NCBI GenBank assembly: GCA_938044055.1
Contig: CALIQO010000585.1
Location: forward strand, 1-8,841
Direction: 5' to 3'
DNA: 8,841 nucleotides
Origin: an uncultured Saprospiraceae bacterium
GTDB taxonomy: Bacteria; Bacteroidota; Bacteroidia; Chitinophagales; Saprospiraceae
Positions 1 through 6,504 of the stretch are shown in pieces (position 1 is the first letter of the stretch; every line of letters starts with the position of its first letter). The position numbers and the translations under genes are program-made. The notes below the pieces were generated by a model. The model was not told the DNA's origin. It saw nothing but the letters and a program-made list of their open reading frames with translations, and ran no database searches.

Positions 1-336
1 TTTTCCTTTTACACAACCAGTGACCTTGCCATAAAGCTCGGCCATGCATGATCTTGAATCTAGCCCTCTAGCAAGTGCTACCCCGTGCTGTCTATAAGCA
101 GTTACAACATTGTCATCTGGAGTTATGGCAGAAGTCAGTGCAGCAGCAATCGCTTCCTGACCTATGTATACATGACAGAAACCACGGATCTTCTGCTTAG
201 AATAAGCCATGAGTGTATTTTCCTCAAACCTTCGTACCCTGAACATGATCTCAAACCATTTTAAGTACATGTCTTTGTCGTAAGCGCTTTTCTTTTTAGA
301 CCTGCTGGTTCTTTTCTTAGTTGCTGAATCTGCCAT
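1..336 (-). CDS. pdhA: Pyruvate dehydrogenase E1 component, alpha subunit (N-terminal 112 residues, cut by window edge)
   Basis: This is the thiamine-diphosphate-dependent E1 alpha subunit, which decarboxylates pyruvate and passes the acetyl group to the lipoyl E2 in the cytoplasmic pyruvate dehydrogenase complex. Reading leftward from ATG at 336-334, the frame is open to base 1. A basic, Ser/Lys-rich leader (residues 1-17, MADSATKKRTSRSKKKS) is followed by YLKWFEIMFRVRRFEE, then IRGFCHVYIGQEAIAAAL, then DNVVTAYRQHG and ending GKVTGCVKGK. These blocks match the start of two-subunit PDH E1 alpha proteins; the ThDP-binding GDG motif lies outside the window. The related branched-chain 2-oxoacid dehydrogenase alpha subunit is the main alternative, but the IRGFCH..IGQEA run is typical of the pyruvate enzyme. 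The gene is divergent from recF and has a TAnnTTTG element 19 nt before its ATG. The lysine-rich leader is slightly longer than usual and has no obvious role. Confidence 0.92.
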   Translation of the reverse strand, partial: MADSATKKRTSRSKKKSAYDKDMYLKWFEIMFRVRRFEENTLMAYSKQKIRGFCHVYIGQEAIAAALTSAITPDDNVVTAYRQHGVALARGLDSRSCMAELYGKVTGCVKGK

Positions 337-355
337 ACAATTTCATTTAAGATGA

Positions 356-363
356 CAAAATTA
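356..363 (-). promoter_or_regulatory. Bacteroidota-type -7 element (TAATTTTG) for pdhA
   Basis: On the minus strand TAATTTTG matches all six fixed positions of the Bacteroidota -7 consensus TAnnTTTG. It sits 19 nt before the pdhA ATG, which would give a 5' UTR of roughly 10-15 nt. No TTG is present 19-21 nt further upstream, so only half of the promoter is recognisable. The six-base match has an appreciable chance of arising at random in AT-rich DNA. Its position in the short divergent intergenic region is the main support. Confidence 0.45.
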
Positions 364-432
364 CAACGAGAATGCTGAAATGTCTACATATCATCACCTG
401 TTTTTACGCATATTAGCATTATTATAATTTAT

Positions 433-1584
433 TTGCGAAAGCAAAAAACAAGATTGAGTCAAAAAACACCACCAGATATAACCCCTCTTTCTCTTAGTAA
501 GTTGAAGTTAATCAATTATAAAAACTATGAGAATCAGTCGATTGAGTTTCATCCTCGACTCAACGCCATACTTGGCCTCAATGGATCTGGTAAAACCAAT
601 CTGCTTGATGCCATTCATTACCTGAGCATAGGTAAAAGCTATTTTTCTTCTTCTGATCGGTATGTAAAGAACCTTAATGCCGACTTTTTCAGGTTAGAAG
701 CGGTTCTTGTGGTGAATGAGGAGCAAGACAATATGATCGTAAAATGCAAGCCAGGTAGTCTGAAAGAACTGGAAGTTAATGGCAAGAAGCTTAATAAGAT
801 TTCCGAACATGTGGGCAGATATCCTTGCGTGGTGATTTCTCCTTCAGACATCCAATTACTGCTAGATGCCAGTATAGATAGAAGAGCATTTATGGATAAA
901 ACGATTGCTCAATATGATAAGGCTTATCTTCTTGCACTCAGCAGTTACAACAGACTCTTGAAGCAACGCAATGCTTACCTTAAGAATAATCTCGGTAACC
1001 GCAATTTAGACGAAGTGTGGATTTCTGCTATAGATGATAAAATGGAACAACCTGCTCAAGTAATCCACGATTCCAGAAAAAAATTTATAGAAGAAATAGG
1101 ACCGATCTTCAAGTCTTATTATAAGAAATTGAGTAAAGGAAAAGAGGCCTGTATGGTTGCCTATCAATCTGGATTACAAGAACATTCTATTAAAGAAATT
1201 CTTGCACTTAATAGAGAAAAAGACCGCATCATGGGAAGAACAACTGGTGGTGTACATAAGGACGATTTACTCTTCTCGATGAACGACGAACGCCTGAAAT
1301 TGTATGGTTCCCAAGGCCAACTTAAAACATATGTCCTTGCCTTAAAACTCGCGCAATATGCTGTTATGCAAGCGGCTAGTAATATGTATCCCCTATTGTT
1401 AATGGATGATGTGTTTGATAAATTAGATCATGAAAGGGTGTCCCACCTTTTACAAGTATTGTCTGAAGAAATCAGTGGCCAGGTCTTCTTAACCGATAAA
1501 GATGTCAAAACTATTCCTATGATCCTTGACCCATTGTCGATTGACTACAGTATCTTTGAAGTAGAAAAAGGCAACATTGAATGA
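433..1584 (+). CDS. recF: DNA replication and repair protein RecF
   Basis: RecF is an SMC-like ABC ATPase that works with RecO and RecR to load RecA at single-strand gaps. The 383-residue frame is near the usual length of about 360. Visible motifs are the N-terminal strand LKLINYKNYENQSIEFHP (24-41), Walker A GLNGSGKT (48-55), the conserved region TTGGVHKDDL (270-279), the ABC signature YGSQGQLKT (291-299), and Walker B with D-loop LLLMDDVFDKLD (321-332). All ATPase elements are intact. No in-frame ATG exists between the upstream stop at 376-378 and the RecF core, so the start is non-ATG: TTG at 433 is taken here. TTG at 454 would trim seven residues and also fits; TTG at 502 would leave almost no residues before the first strand. 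The gene overlaps the following dciA-like gene by 4 nt, implying translational coupling. Confidence 0.95.
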   Translation: MRKQKTRLSQKTPPDITPLSLSKLKLINYKNYENQSIEFHPRLNAILGLNGSGKTNLLDAIHYLSIGKSYFSSSDRYVKNLNADFFRLEAVLVVNEEQDNMIVKCKPGSLKELEVNGKKLNKISEHVGRYPCVVISPSDIQLLLDASIDRRAFMDKTIAQYDKAYLLALSSYNRLLKQRNAYLKNNLGNRNLDEVWISAIDDKMEQPAQVIHDSRKKFIEEIGPIFKSYYKKLSKGKEACMVAYQSGLQEHSIKEILALNREKDRIMGRTTGGVHKDDLLFSMNDERLKLYGSQGQLKTYVLALKLAQYAVMQAASNMYPLLLMDDVFDKLDHERVSHLLQVLSEEISGQVFLTDKDVKTIPMILDPLSIDYSIFEVEKGNIE

Positions 1585-1880
1585 ATATAGTTCCTAAAAG
1601 AGATGCTCCTATAGAAAAAGTATTGCAAGATTACCTCAATGCTAATAAACGCATCAGAAAGGGCTATGTTAATGCCTTGATTAAAAAGGTGTGGAAAGAA
1701 AAGATGGGTGAGACTATTTCAAGTTATACCCGCAGTATCTATTACAAAGAAGGGAAACTATACATAAGTATTTCTTCTTCTTCTCTACGTATGGAGCTGG
1801 CTTATTCCAAAACGAAAATCATTGACCTTTATAAGGAAGAAGTTTCAGGAATTATAATCAATGAAGTGATAATAAGATAG
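1581..1880 (+). CDS. dciA: DUF721 / DciA-like protein, probable replicative helicase loader
   Basis: A 99-residue protein of the DUF721 family. Family members called DciA interact with and help load the replicative helicase DnaB in bacteria lacking DnaC or DnaI loaders. Family signs are the spaced pattern W38...MG (42-43)..I...T (50), then the strand GKLYISISSSSLRMEL (58-73), which matches the usual G.L.v.v.s...r.EL block, followed by a closing helix TKIIDLYKEEVSG (78-90). The protein is short and lacks any added N-terminal domain. The ATG overlaps the recF stop (ATGA at 1581-1584), a layout frequent in Bacteroidota and strong support for a replication and repair role. Function is inferred from family and neighbour; the symbol is provisional. 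Confidence 0.82.
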   Translation: MNIVPKRDAPIEKVLQDYLNANKRIRKGYVNALIKKVWKEKMGETISSYTRSIYYKEGKLYISISSSSLRMELAYSKTKIIDLYKEEVSGIIINEVIIR

Positions 1881-1881
1881 T

Positions 1882-2745
1882 ATGGCGCAAGAAAGAAAAT
1901 ATGCGCTTGTTACTGGCGTTTCGAGTGGAATAGGCGAGGCTCTGATTAAGCCTTTAATACAGAATGGTTTTATTGTCATAGGTACAGTTAGAAAAAATAT
2001 AGATAAGGAAAGACTTCTAGGTGAGTATGGAGCCGGCATCCGGATTATTACAGTCGATGTGACAGAAGTTAGAGAAGATTTTAAGAAAGAACTAGAAAAA
2101 GTAAGCGAAGGACGACTAGACCTGCTAGTAAATAATGCAGGACTAGCCGTGCCAGGACCGATGTTGTATCTAAGCGACGAGGAGTTTGATTATCAGATGC
2201 AAGTTAACGTAATGGGGGCAAGGAAAGTTACCAATGCTGCACTGCATCTTCTAGGTATGGACACAAAAAGAGAAAAGCCTGCTACGATTGTCTTCATAAG
2301 CAGTATTTCAGGTAGAATGAATTTACCTTTTAACGGAGCTTATTGTATATCTAAGCATGCCCTAGAATCTATGGTAGATATTTATAGAAGAGAATTGTAC
2401 CCTTATGGAATAAAAGTTGTTTCCATTCTGCCAGGCCCTATTAAAACCAAGATCTGGGGAAAGAACATCGGTGCATTGACTAAATATGAAGACTCTCCTT
2501 ATAAGAGTATCATAAAAAAAGCAGATAAGCTTATATCAGATTCTGCAGAGAAAGCATTGCCTACAACAGCAGTTACAGACTTGATCTTAAAAATACTTAG
2601 GACTAAGTCTCCGAAGACACGGTATATTGTGCATAAGAATAAAACCATTTTTAAAATAATTTCTTCCTTTGTCCCAGACAAGATTCTAGATAAGATGATC
2701 TGGAAGAATTTTAATAAGGGTAAGTCATTAAGTCCTGGTAGATGA
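1882..2745 (+). CDS. Short-chain dehydrogenase/reductase (SDR), classical type, probably NADP-dependent
   Basis: A 287-residue cytosolic oxidoreductase with the classical SDR signs in order: the dinucleotide-binding motif TGVSSGIG (11-18), NNAG (84-87), N109 in NVMG, catalytic Ser141 in FISSISG, Tyr154 and Lys158 in YCISK, and the PGPIKT loop (184-189). Basic residues R37-K38 at the end of the second strand favour NADP(H) over NAD(H). The C-terminal region (about 245-287, including FVPDKILDKMIWKNF) resembles retinol or 17-beta-hydroxysteroid dehydrogenase-like SDRs, but the substrate cannot be read from the sequence. The ATG lies one base after the dciA stop, so it is very likely co-transcribed with recF-dciA. 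A functional link to replication is not implied. The catalytic set is complete. Confidence 0.93.
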   Translation: MAQERKYALVTGVSSGIGEALIKPLIQNGFIVIGTVRKNIDKERLLGEYGAGIRIITVDVTEVREDFKKELEKVSEGRLDLLVNNAGLAVPGPMLYLSDEEFDYQMQVNVMGARKVTNAALHLLGMDTKREKPATIVFISSISGRMNLPFNGAYCISKHALESMVDIYRRELYPYGIKVVSILPGPIKTKIWGKNIGALTKYEDSPYKSIIKKADKLISDSAEKALPTTAVTDLILKILRTKSPKTRYIVHKNKTIFKIISSFVPDKILDKMIWKNFNKGKSLSPGR

Positions 2746-2808
2746 TGCAACATTTCTTGTCAAGACTTAGTTAATTAGATGAGATAGAGGATGGTATTAA
2801 ATTGTATT

Positions 2809-3255
2809 ATGAAAAAATTCTTAAAATATATTCTAGTTGGGTTACCTGTAATAGGTATTATTTCCTGTGGCAGCAAGTCGGAAGTTGTTCCAGATAATAG
2901 ATTGTATGGTACATGGAACCTCGATAAAGCCATGAGAGATGCCAGTGTTACAACCACGCTAAAAGGCACAACAATTACCATTCAGGATTCTATGTTAATT
3001 ACCAATATGCTGGGTGAAGAAATTGAAGCCGCCTATCAGAAAGAAGAAGACAAACTGATATCTGAAGAACCCTTTCCTTATACCCTCTCTATAAATTACC
3101 TATCTTCTGATACACTTATTCTTACAGGAAAAATGAGAGGATATAGAATGAAGTTTGATTTCTTAAAGGCTCGACCCGATAGTATGCGTTATGAACTTCA
3201 TGAAGGTCATGGCCACGAGGATCATGATGAAGAGAGAGAAGCAACCGAGCTTTAA
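2809..3255 (+). CDS. Small lipocalin-like lipoprotein with His/Asp/Glu-rich C-terminus
   Basis: A 148-residue hypothetical lipoprotein. The ATG at 2809 gives a textbook type II signal peptide: positive MKKFLK, a hydrophobic run YILVGLPVIGI, and lipobox IISC with the lipidated cysteine at residue 20. An in-frame ATG at 2791 adds MVLNCI and is less likely. The mature part holds LYGTW (G34, W36), which recalls the G-x-W start of lipocalin-like domains, then alternating beta-type segments (TTITIQDSMLI, YTLSINYLSSDTLILTG). It ends in HEGHGHEDHDEE (131-142), with four His among acids, suggestive of metal binding. It is probably anchored in the outer or inner membrane facing the periplasm. It starts 63 nt after the dehydrogenase stop; no promoter was recognised in that gap, so it may be read through from the recF operon. 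I do not recognise a specific family. Confidence 0.82.
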   Translation: MKKFLKYILVGLPVIGIISCGSKSEVVPDNRLYGTWNLDKAMRDASVTTTLKGTTITIQDSMLITNMLGEEIEAAYQKEEDKLISEEPFPYTLSINYLSSDTLILTGKMRGYRMKFDFLKARPDSMRYELHEGHGHEDHDEEREATEL

Positions 3256-3266
3256 TGGTCTTGTTG

Positions 3267-3297
3267 TTGAATAATTAAAAATTAAATGCTATTTTTG
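3267..3297 (+). promoter_or_regulatory. Strong Bacteroidota housekeeping promoter for rpsP (TTG-N20-TATTTTTG)
   Basis: TTG at 3267-3269, a 20-nt spacer and TATTTTTG at 3290-3297 together match the Bacteroidota sigma-factor consensus (TTG, 19-21 nt, TAnnTTTG) at every fixed position. Transcription should begin near 3302-3305. This gives rpsP its own promoter, as expected for a highly expressed ribosomal gene, and leaves a leader of about 65 nt before the ATG at 3369. Confidence 0.8.
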
Positions 3298-3368
3298 CGG
3301 CCGTTAAAAGCCTTATGACTGATTTTCAGTTGATTGGGGTATGGTTTAACCAAGAAAATTTTAGCATT

Positions 3369-4115
3369 ATGCCTGTAAAAATTAGATTGGCCAGAAGAGG
3401 CCGTAAGAAAAAACCTTATTACCACATAGTTGTAGCCGATGCAAGAGCTCCTAGAGATGGTAGATTCATTGAGAACTTAGGTTCTTACAATCCTATGACT
3501 AAGCCTGCTAGTATCGAACTAGATGTAGACAAAGCATTCAGCTGGTTAGAAAAAGGTGCACAGCCTACTGACACAGCAAGAGCTATCCTTAGATTTAAAG
3601 GAGTACTTTATAAGAAGCACCTTCAGAGAGGTGTTAAAAAAGGTGCACTCACACAAGAGCAAGCGGATGCTAAGCTTACGGAATGGATAGACGCTAAAGA
3701 AGCTAAAGTAGCTGCAAGAGTTGCTGCGACAGCAGAGGCAGTTGAACAGTTCAGGAAAGAAGTTTCTGGTGTTGCAAAGAAAAAAGAAGTTGTTGCTGAT
3801 ACAACAGAAGCTCAAGAAGCATTTAGAGGAGAAGAAGAAGCTCCAGCTTCTGATGTAGAGGCTGTTGCTGATGCACCAGTTGCAGAAGAAACTCCAGCTG
3901 CTCCTGAAGCAGCAGTGGAAGCTGTAACAGAAGCAGTTGCTGAAGAAGCTCCAGCTGTTGTAGAAGCGACGGAAGAAACTGTGGAAGCAGTTGCAGAAGC
4001 GAAAGAAGAAGTTGCAGAAGCAGTGGAAGAGGTGAAAGAAGAAGTTGCAGAAGCGAAAGAAGCTGTAGCTGAGGCTGTAGCAGAAGAAACGCCTGCTGCA
4101 AGCGAAGAAGAATAA
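3369..4115 (+). CDS. rpsP: Small ribosomal subunit protein bS16 with long Ala/Glu/Val-rich C-terminal extension
   Basis: bS16 is a primary binding protein of 16S rRNA needed for assembly of the 30S subunit. Residues 1-85 hold the S16 domain: [20 protein letters not shown], then [22 protein letters not shown] (21-42), then the helix with W59 and the [15 protein letters not shown] segment (68-82). The core ends near residue 110. The usual protein is 80-90 residues; this one is 248. Residues about 111-248 are low-complexity and strongly acidic, rich in Ala, Glu and Val, with VAEA-type repeats and probably helical or disordered. Long tails of this kind are known in Bacteroidota S16, though this one seems long. 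The start at 3369 is chosen because family proteins begin MPVKIRL; the in-frame ATG at 3315 would add 18 unrelated residues very close to the predicted transcription start. The usual neighbours rimM, trmD and rplS do not follow. Confidence 0.95.
   Translation: MPVKIRLARRGRKKKPYYHIVVADARAPRDGRFIENLGSYNPMTKPASIELDVDKAFSWLEKGAQPTDTARAILRFKGVLYKKHLQRGVKKGALTQEQADAKLTEWIDAKEAKVAARVAATAEAVEQFRKEVSGVAKKKEVVADTTEAQEAFRGEEEAPASDVEAVADAPVAEETPAAPEAAVEAVTEAVAEEAPAVVEATEETVEAVAEAKEEVAEAVEEVKEEVAEAKEAVAEAVAEETPAASEEE
3990..4097 (+). repeat. Imperfect 54-bp (18-codon) tandem repeat inside the rpsP extension
   Basis: Two adjacent 54-bp units (3990-4043 and 4044-4097) encode [18 protein letters not shown] and [18 protein letters not shown], identical at 12 of 18 residues. 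The first 19 nt of each unit are identical (gttgcagaagcgaaagaag). This suggests that the S16 tail grew, at least partly, by in-frame duplication. Confidence 0.7.
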
Positions 4116-4125
4116 TCATAGGATG

Positions 4126-4155
4126 AAGGGTAATCAATGAAAATTGCTTACCTTT
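4126..4155 (+). terminator. Hairpin 1 after rpsP, probable intrinsic terminator
   Basis: The arms 4126-4138 and 4143-4155 pair around a GAAA tetraloop (4139-4142). The core is GGTAA against TTACC plus CAAT against ATTG with one T/C mismatch between them. The outer AAG pairs with the TTT at 4153-4155, one of these being G-U. It begins 10 nt after the rpsP stop. The free U-tract is short because the T residues are in the stem, so termination may be partial. Confidence 0.5.
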
Positions 4156-4178
4156 AAACATAAGATTTAAAATTTATA

Positions 4179-4217
4179 GACCTGGTAAGGCTTAATTGGC
4201 TTACCGGGTCTTCATTT
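4179..4217 (+). terminator. Hairpin 2 after rpsP, probable intrinsic terminator
   Basis: GACCTGGTAAG (4179-4189) pairs with CTTACCGGGTC (4200-4210) over 11 bp, with a single G-U pair, around a 10-nt loop. TTCATTT follows at 4211-4217. The stem is stronger than that of hairpin 1 and the tail is T-rich, so this looks like the main rpsP terminator. It lies 25 nt before the next start codon at 4243, so it could also affect expression of that gene. Confidence 0.65.
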
Positions 4218-4242
4218 ATAAGTACCAAGTAATACATTCATC

Positions 4243-5628
4243 ATGGAAGCATTAGATGCGATATATAAAACCCAGCTTGATAATATCAAAGCAACGATTC
4301 AGAATTCAGAATTACTAGCTAGCTATCTTGAAGAAGAGGAAGAAGAAGCGTATAAGGCCCTTGTTGCGCACTTCGAACCACAGATTCAAGAAGTATATAT
4401 GAAAGTAGCTGATACGCTACCACTTCAGTTGAAATCGTTAGAAAAAGAATTGCTTGATCCTGGATTCGAAGGATTGTATCTACCTAAGGTTTTAGGATAT
4501 TCAGTATTAAGAGGAGAAGTTAATGAGCATGTAAAATATAGAAGACCACAGAATCACTTCAAGGAGATTCTAGAGGCGATCACTCAGTCTTCCAATTTCG
4601 ATTTAATTGCGAACAGAACAGGTCAGTCTGTCAAGATAGGTTTTGCCTTGAGCAGTGATATATGGGTAACCAACTTACTTGATTCTGTGGTGAATAAAAA
4701 AGTAAAGTACTTCTTGCAATCCCAGAGATCTGAAGAGTACAGATCTCAGAAAATAAGAAATACAGGACTGTTTAAATACAGAAGACAATTTCACAGTCTT
4801 AACTATCAATCAACAGAATTCGCAACTACTAAAACAGACCTTGTAACATTCGCTCCAAGCATCAAGAACTTCCTCTTATATCGATCAGCTAACGGATATG
4901 ATAATGAAAGCCTTGTGCCTCACATAGAAAAAATGATCACTACATCTGAGTTCTTAGAGATGGACGAGTTTCTAGACATTATGATGATCGTAGGATTGTA
5001 CATTCCATTAAATGATAAGGTCGCTAAGAAATATACCGAGACATTCAATATTATAAGAAAGGAACCTAGACAGAGTGAGCGGTTTTTTAAGGTGTTGAAC
5101 GACTTGCAAGAGTCTGCACATCAAGTAACCAAGGATAATGATGAGCGCCTATCGAAGTTGATTGATCGCAATGTAAGTGATGGTATCTCTGCGCACTATG
5201 GTCTCCTTGATGCGGTACACGGAAAAGGATATATCCATGAAGACGTTATAGAAGCTGTAAGAACTTATTACGATCAGAACGAAGGAAGGTCTAAAGAAAA
5301 TGAATGCTTAAGAGCATCTATCTTAACCTATTTTAGAAACTTCCTAGGGAATTTACCGGAGACTGATTATCAAGAATACTTTGAGATTAATAAAGTTTTT
5401 ACCCAGTATATGGGCATATTCTCTAATCAGAAATTCAATCAAGACGTCAAGTTACTAAGCCTGCGTTATGTTAAAAAACTGCTTAAAAAATTCACCGATA
5501 AAAGAGGAAAAGACTATCAGGATATCAAGAAATGGGTAAGAACTACTTTCTCTGATCTTGGCTTCTTAAAAGACAAGGAACTGGTAGAGTTGTTTAAAAC
5601 CCGAAGAAAGAAAAAAGTAGCATCTTAA
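4243..5628 (+). CDS. Hypothetical protein, 461 residues, soluble and helix-rich
   Basis: I do not recognise this protein. It has no signal peptide and no membrane segment, so it is probably cytoplasmic. The sequence is charged and appears mostly helical. There is an acidic run EEEEEE at 30-35, a Gly-containing segment LDPGFEGLYLPKVLGYSVLRGEV (71-93) that may be a turn or ligand site, and a Lys/Arg-rich end (KTRRKKKVAS, 452-461). Conserved-looking aromatic and basic patches include VKYRRPQNHF (97-106) and RNTGLFKYRRQFHSLNY (172-188). No nucleotide-binding, protease or nuclease motif was found. The codon use and base composition match the neighbours, so recent transfer is not indicated. ATG at 4243 is the first in-frame start and follows the rpsP terminators; I saw no clear promoter. 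The coding frame is clean for the full length, so a real gene is very likely even though its role is unknown. Confidence 0.85.
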   Translation: MEALDAIYKTQLDNIKATIQNSELLASYLEEEEEEAYKALVAHFEPQIQEVYMKVADTLPLQLKSLEKELLDPGFEGLYLPKVLGYSVLRGEVNEHVKYRRPQNHFKEILEAITQSSNFDLIANRTGQSVKIGFALSSDIWVTNLLDSVVNKKVKYFLQSQRSEEYRSQKIRNTGLFKYRRQFHSLNYQSTEFATTKTDLVTFAPSIKNFLLYRSANGYDNESLVPHIEKMITTSEFLEMDEFLDIMMIVGLYIPLNDKVAKKYTETFNIIRKEPRQSERFFKVLNDLQESAHQVTKDNDERLSKLIDRNVSDGISAHYGLLDAVHGKGYIHEDVIEAVRTYYDQNEGRSKENECLRASILTYFRNFLGNLPETDYQEYFEINKVFTQYMGIFSNQKFNQDVKLLSLRYVKKLLKKFTDKRGKDYQDIKKWVRTTFSDLGFLKDKELVELFKTRRKKKVAS

Positions 5629-5735
5629 AACCTACTTGAACTACTCGGTATAAAATTCGACTTAGTTTATCGATAAGAATGGAAAGCAATGCCATACTTG
5701 TTTTAATTGACCTAAGAACAACGATTAAATATTAA

Positions 5736-6470
5736 GTGCGAGCAATTACAGATACATTAAAGGCCTACGGAAGTTCAATCTCCCTAGCGAATAGGTATAA
5801 CTTATACCCTTACTTGCTTTTATCAGGATTGATTTCATTGGTAATAGGCGGAGCTATATTTGGCAGTGCATGGTTGTGGTCTGACAACCTAGGCGACTTA
5901 CTTGTTAACTTGTACCCATTTGATTGGGGAAAAGGCTTTATCGATCAGATTGCTGTATACTTAAGCTGGAGCTTGATTTTAATCGTAGGAGGACTGTTGT
6001 ACAAGTACATCGTGCTGATAGCTGTTGCACCTGTAATGAGTCCATTATCGGAAAGGTTAGAAGAAGGATTGGTAGATGAATATGATGGTGTGATTTTTTC
6101 TTACGCCCGAATGATAAAAGAAATTATGCGTGGTATCCGACTCGGTCTGCGGAATATAACTTACGAAGTATCTATAACCCTTCTCCTCATCCTATTGAGT
6201 TTAATTCCAGGGTTAGCGCTTTTAACCACACCGCTCATTTTTATAGTTCAGGCCTATTATATGGGGTTTGCCAATATTGATTTTTGCTTAGAAAGACACT
6301 TCACCGTGAGAGAATCTGTACGCTGGGTTACGAGGCGTAAGATACTCGCTATTGCAAATGGGAGCCTCTTTCTATTGTTATTGATGATTCCTGTTGTAGG
6401 ATTATTTTTAGCGCCATTCATCGGAACCATTGCGGCTACCAAAGTTTCAGTAGATAGACTTTACGATTGA
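5736..6470 (+). CDS. EI24 / CysZ-family integral membrane protein
   Basis: A 244-residue inner-membrane protein. Hydrophobic segments lie at about 25-48, 72-99, 145-172 and 205-235. The motif APVMSPLSERLEE (98-110) after the second segment, and the later FANIDFCLERH..VRESVRWV region (178-198), are typical of the EI24/CysZ family. E. coli CysZ takes up sulfate for cysteine synthesis; most Bacteroidota members are uncharacterised, and no sulfur-assimilation gene is seen nearby, so the sulfate role is not assigned here. The start is GTG at 5736: a TAA lies immediately upstream in frame (5733-5735), and the next methionine (101) would remove the first two membrane segments. The 107-nt gap before it contains no promoter or terminator I could recognise. 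The gene ends 34 nt before the next start, so the two could be co-transcribed. Confidence 0.85.
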   Translation: MRAITDTLKAYGSSISLANRYNLYPYLLLSGLISLVIGGAIFGSAWLWSDNLGDLLVNLYPFDWGKGFIDQIAVYLSWSLILIVGGLLYKYIVLIAVAPVMSPLSERLEEGLVDEYDGVIFSYARMIKEIMRGIRLGLRNITYEVSITLLLILLSLIPGLALLTTPLIFIVQAYYMGFANIDFCLERHFTVRESVRWVTRRKILAIANGSLFLLLLMIPVVGLFLAPFIGTIAATKVSVDRLYD

Positions 6471-6492
6471 TTAAAATTATGATTGCTCTTGT

Positions 6493-6500
6493 TACATTTG
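6493..6500 (+). promoter_or_regulatory. Candidate -7 element (TACATTTG) just before the large fusion gene
   Basis: TACATTTG matches all six fixed positions of TAnnTTTG. The nearest upstream TTG (6467-6469, at the end of the membrane-protein gene) is 23 nt away, outside the usual 19-21 nt. If used, transcription would start within or next to the ATG at 6505, giving a leaderless or nearly leaderless mRNA. It may equally be a chance match in AT-rich DNA. Confidence 0.3.
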
Positions 6501-6504
6501 TAAT

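Noticed and set aside
639..851. Minus-strand open frame within recF
   Set aside because: It is antisense to the RecF coding region, with no family resemblance and no start or promoter evidence.
2755..2765. Inverted repeat TCTTG-T-CAAGA after the dehydrogenase gene
   Set aside because: The stem is only 5 bp with a 1-nt loop, and no T-run follows; it cannot be supported as a terminator or operator.
2791..2808. ATG at 2791 as the lipoprotein start
   Set aside because: The extra MVLNCI precedes a complete lipoprotein signal that begins with MKKFLK at 2809. It cannot be fully excluded.
3315..3368. ATG at 3315 as the rpsP start
   Set aside because: It adds 18 residues not found in S16 proteins, lies about 12 nt after the predicted transcription start and is next to a hairpin; MPVKIRL at 3369 is the family start.
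3823..4161. 112-residue Leu/Gln-rich open frame on the minus strand
   Set aside because: It is the antisense shadow of the repetitive GAA/GCA-rich rpsP tail; its low-complexity Leu/Gln composition follows directly from that.
5667..5676. Perfect 10-bp palindrome TTATCGATAA between the hypothetical gene and the membrane-protein gene
   Set aside because: Several perfect 10-bp palindromes are expected by chance in a window this size, and no second copy or promoter is near.
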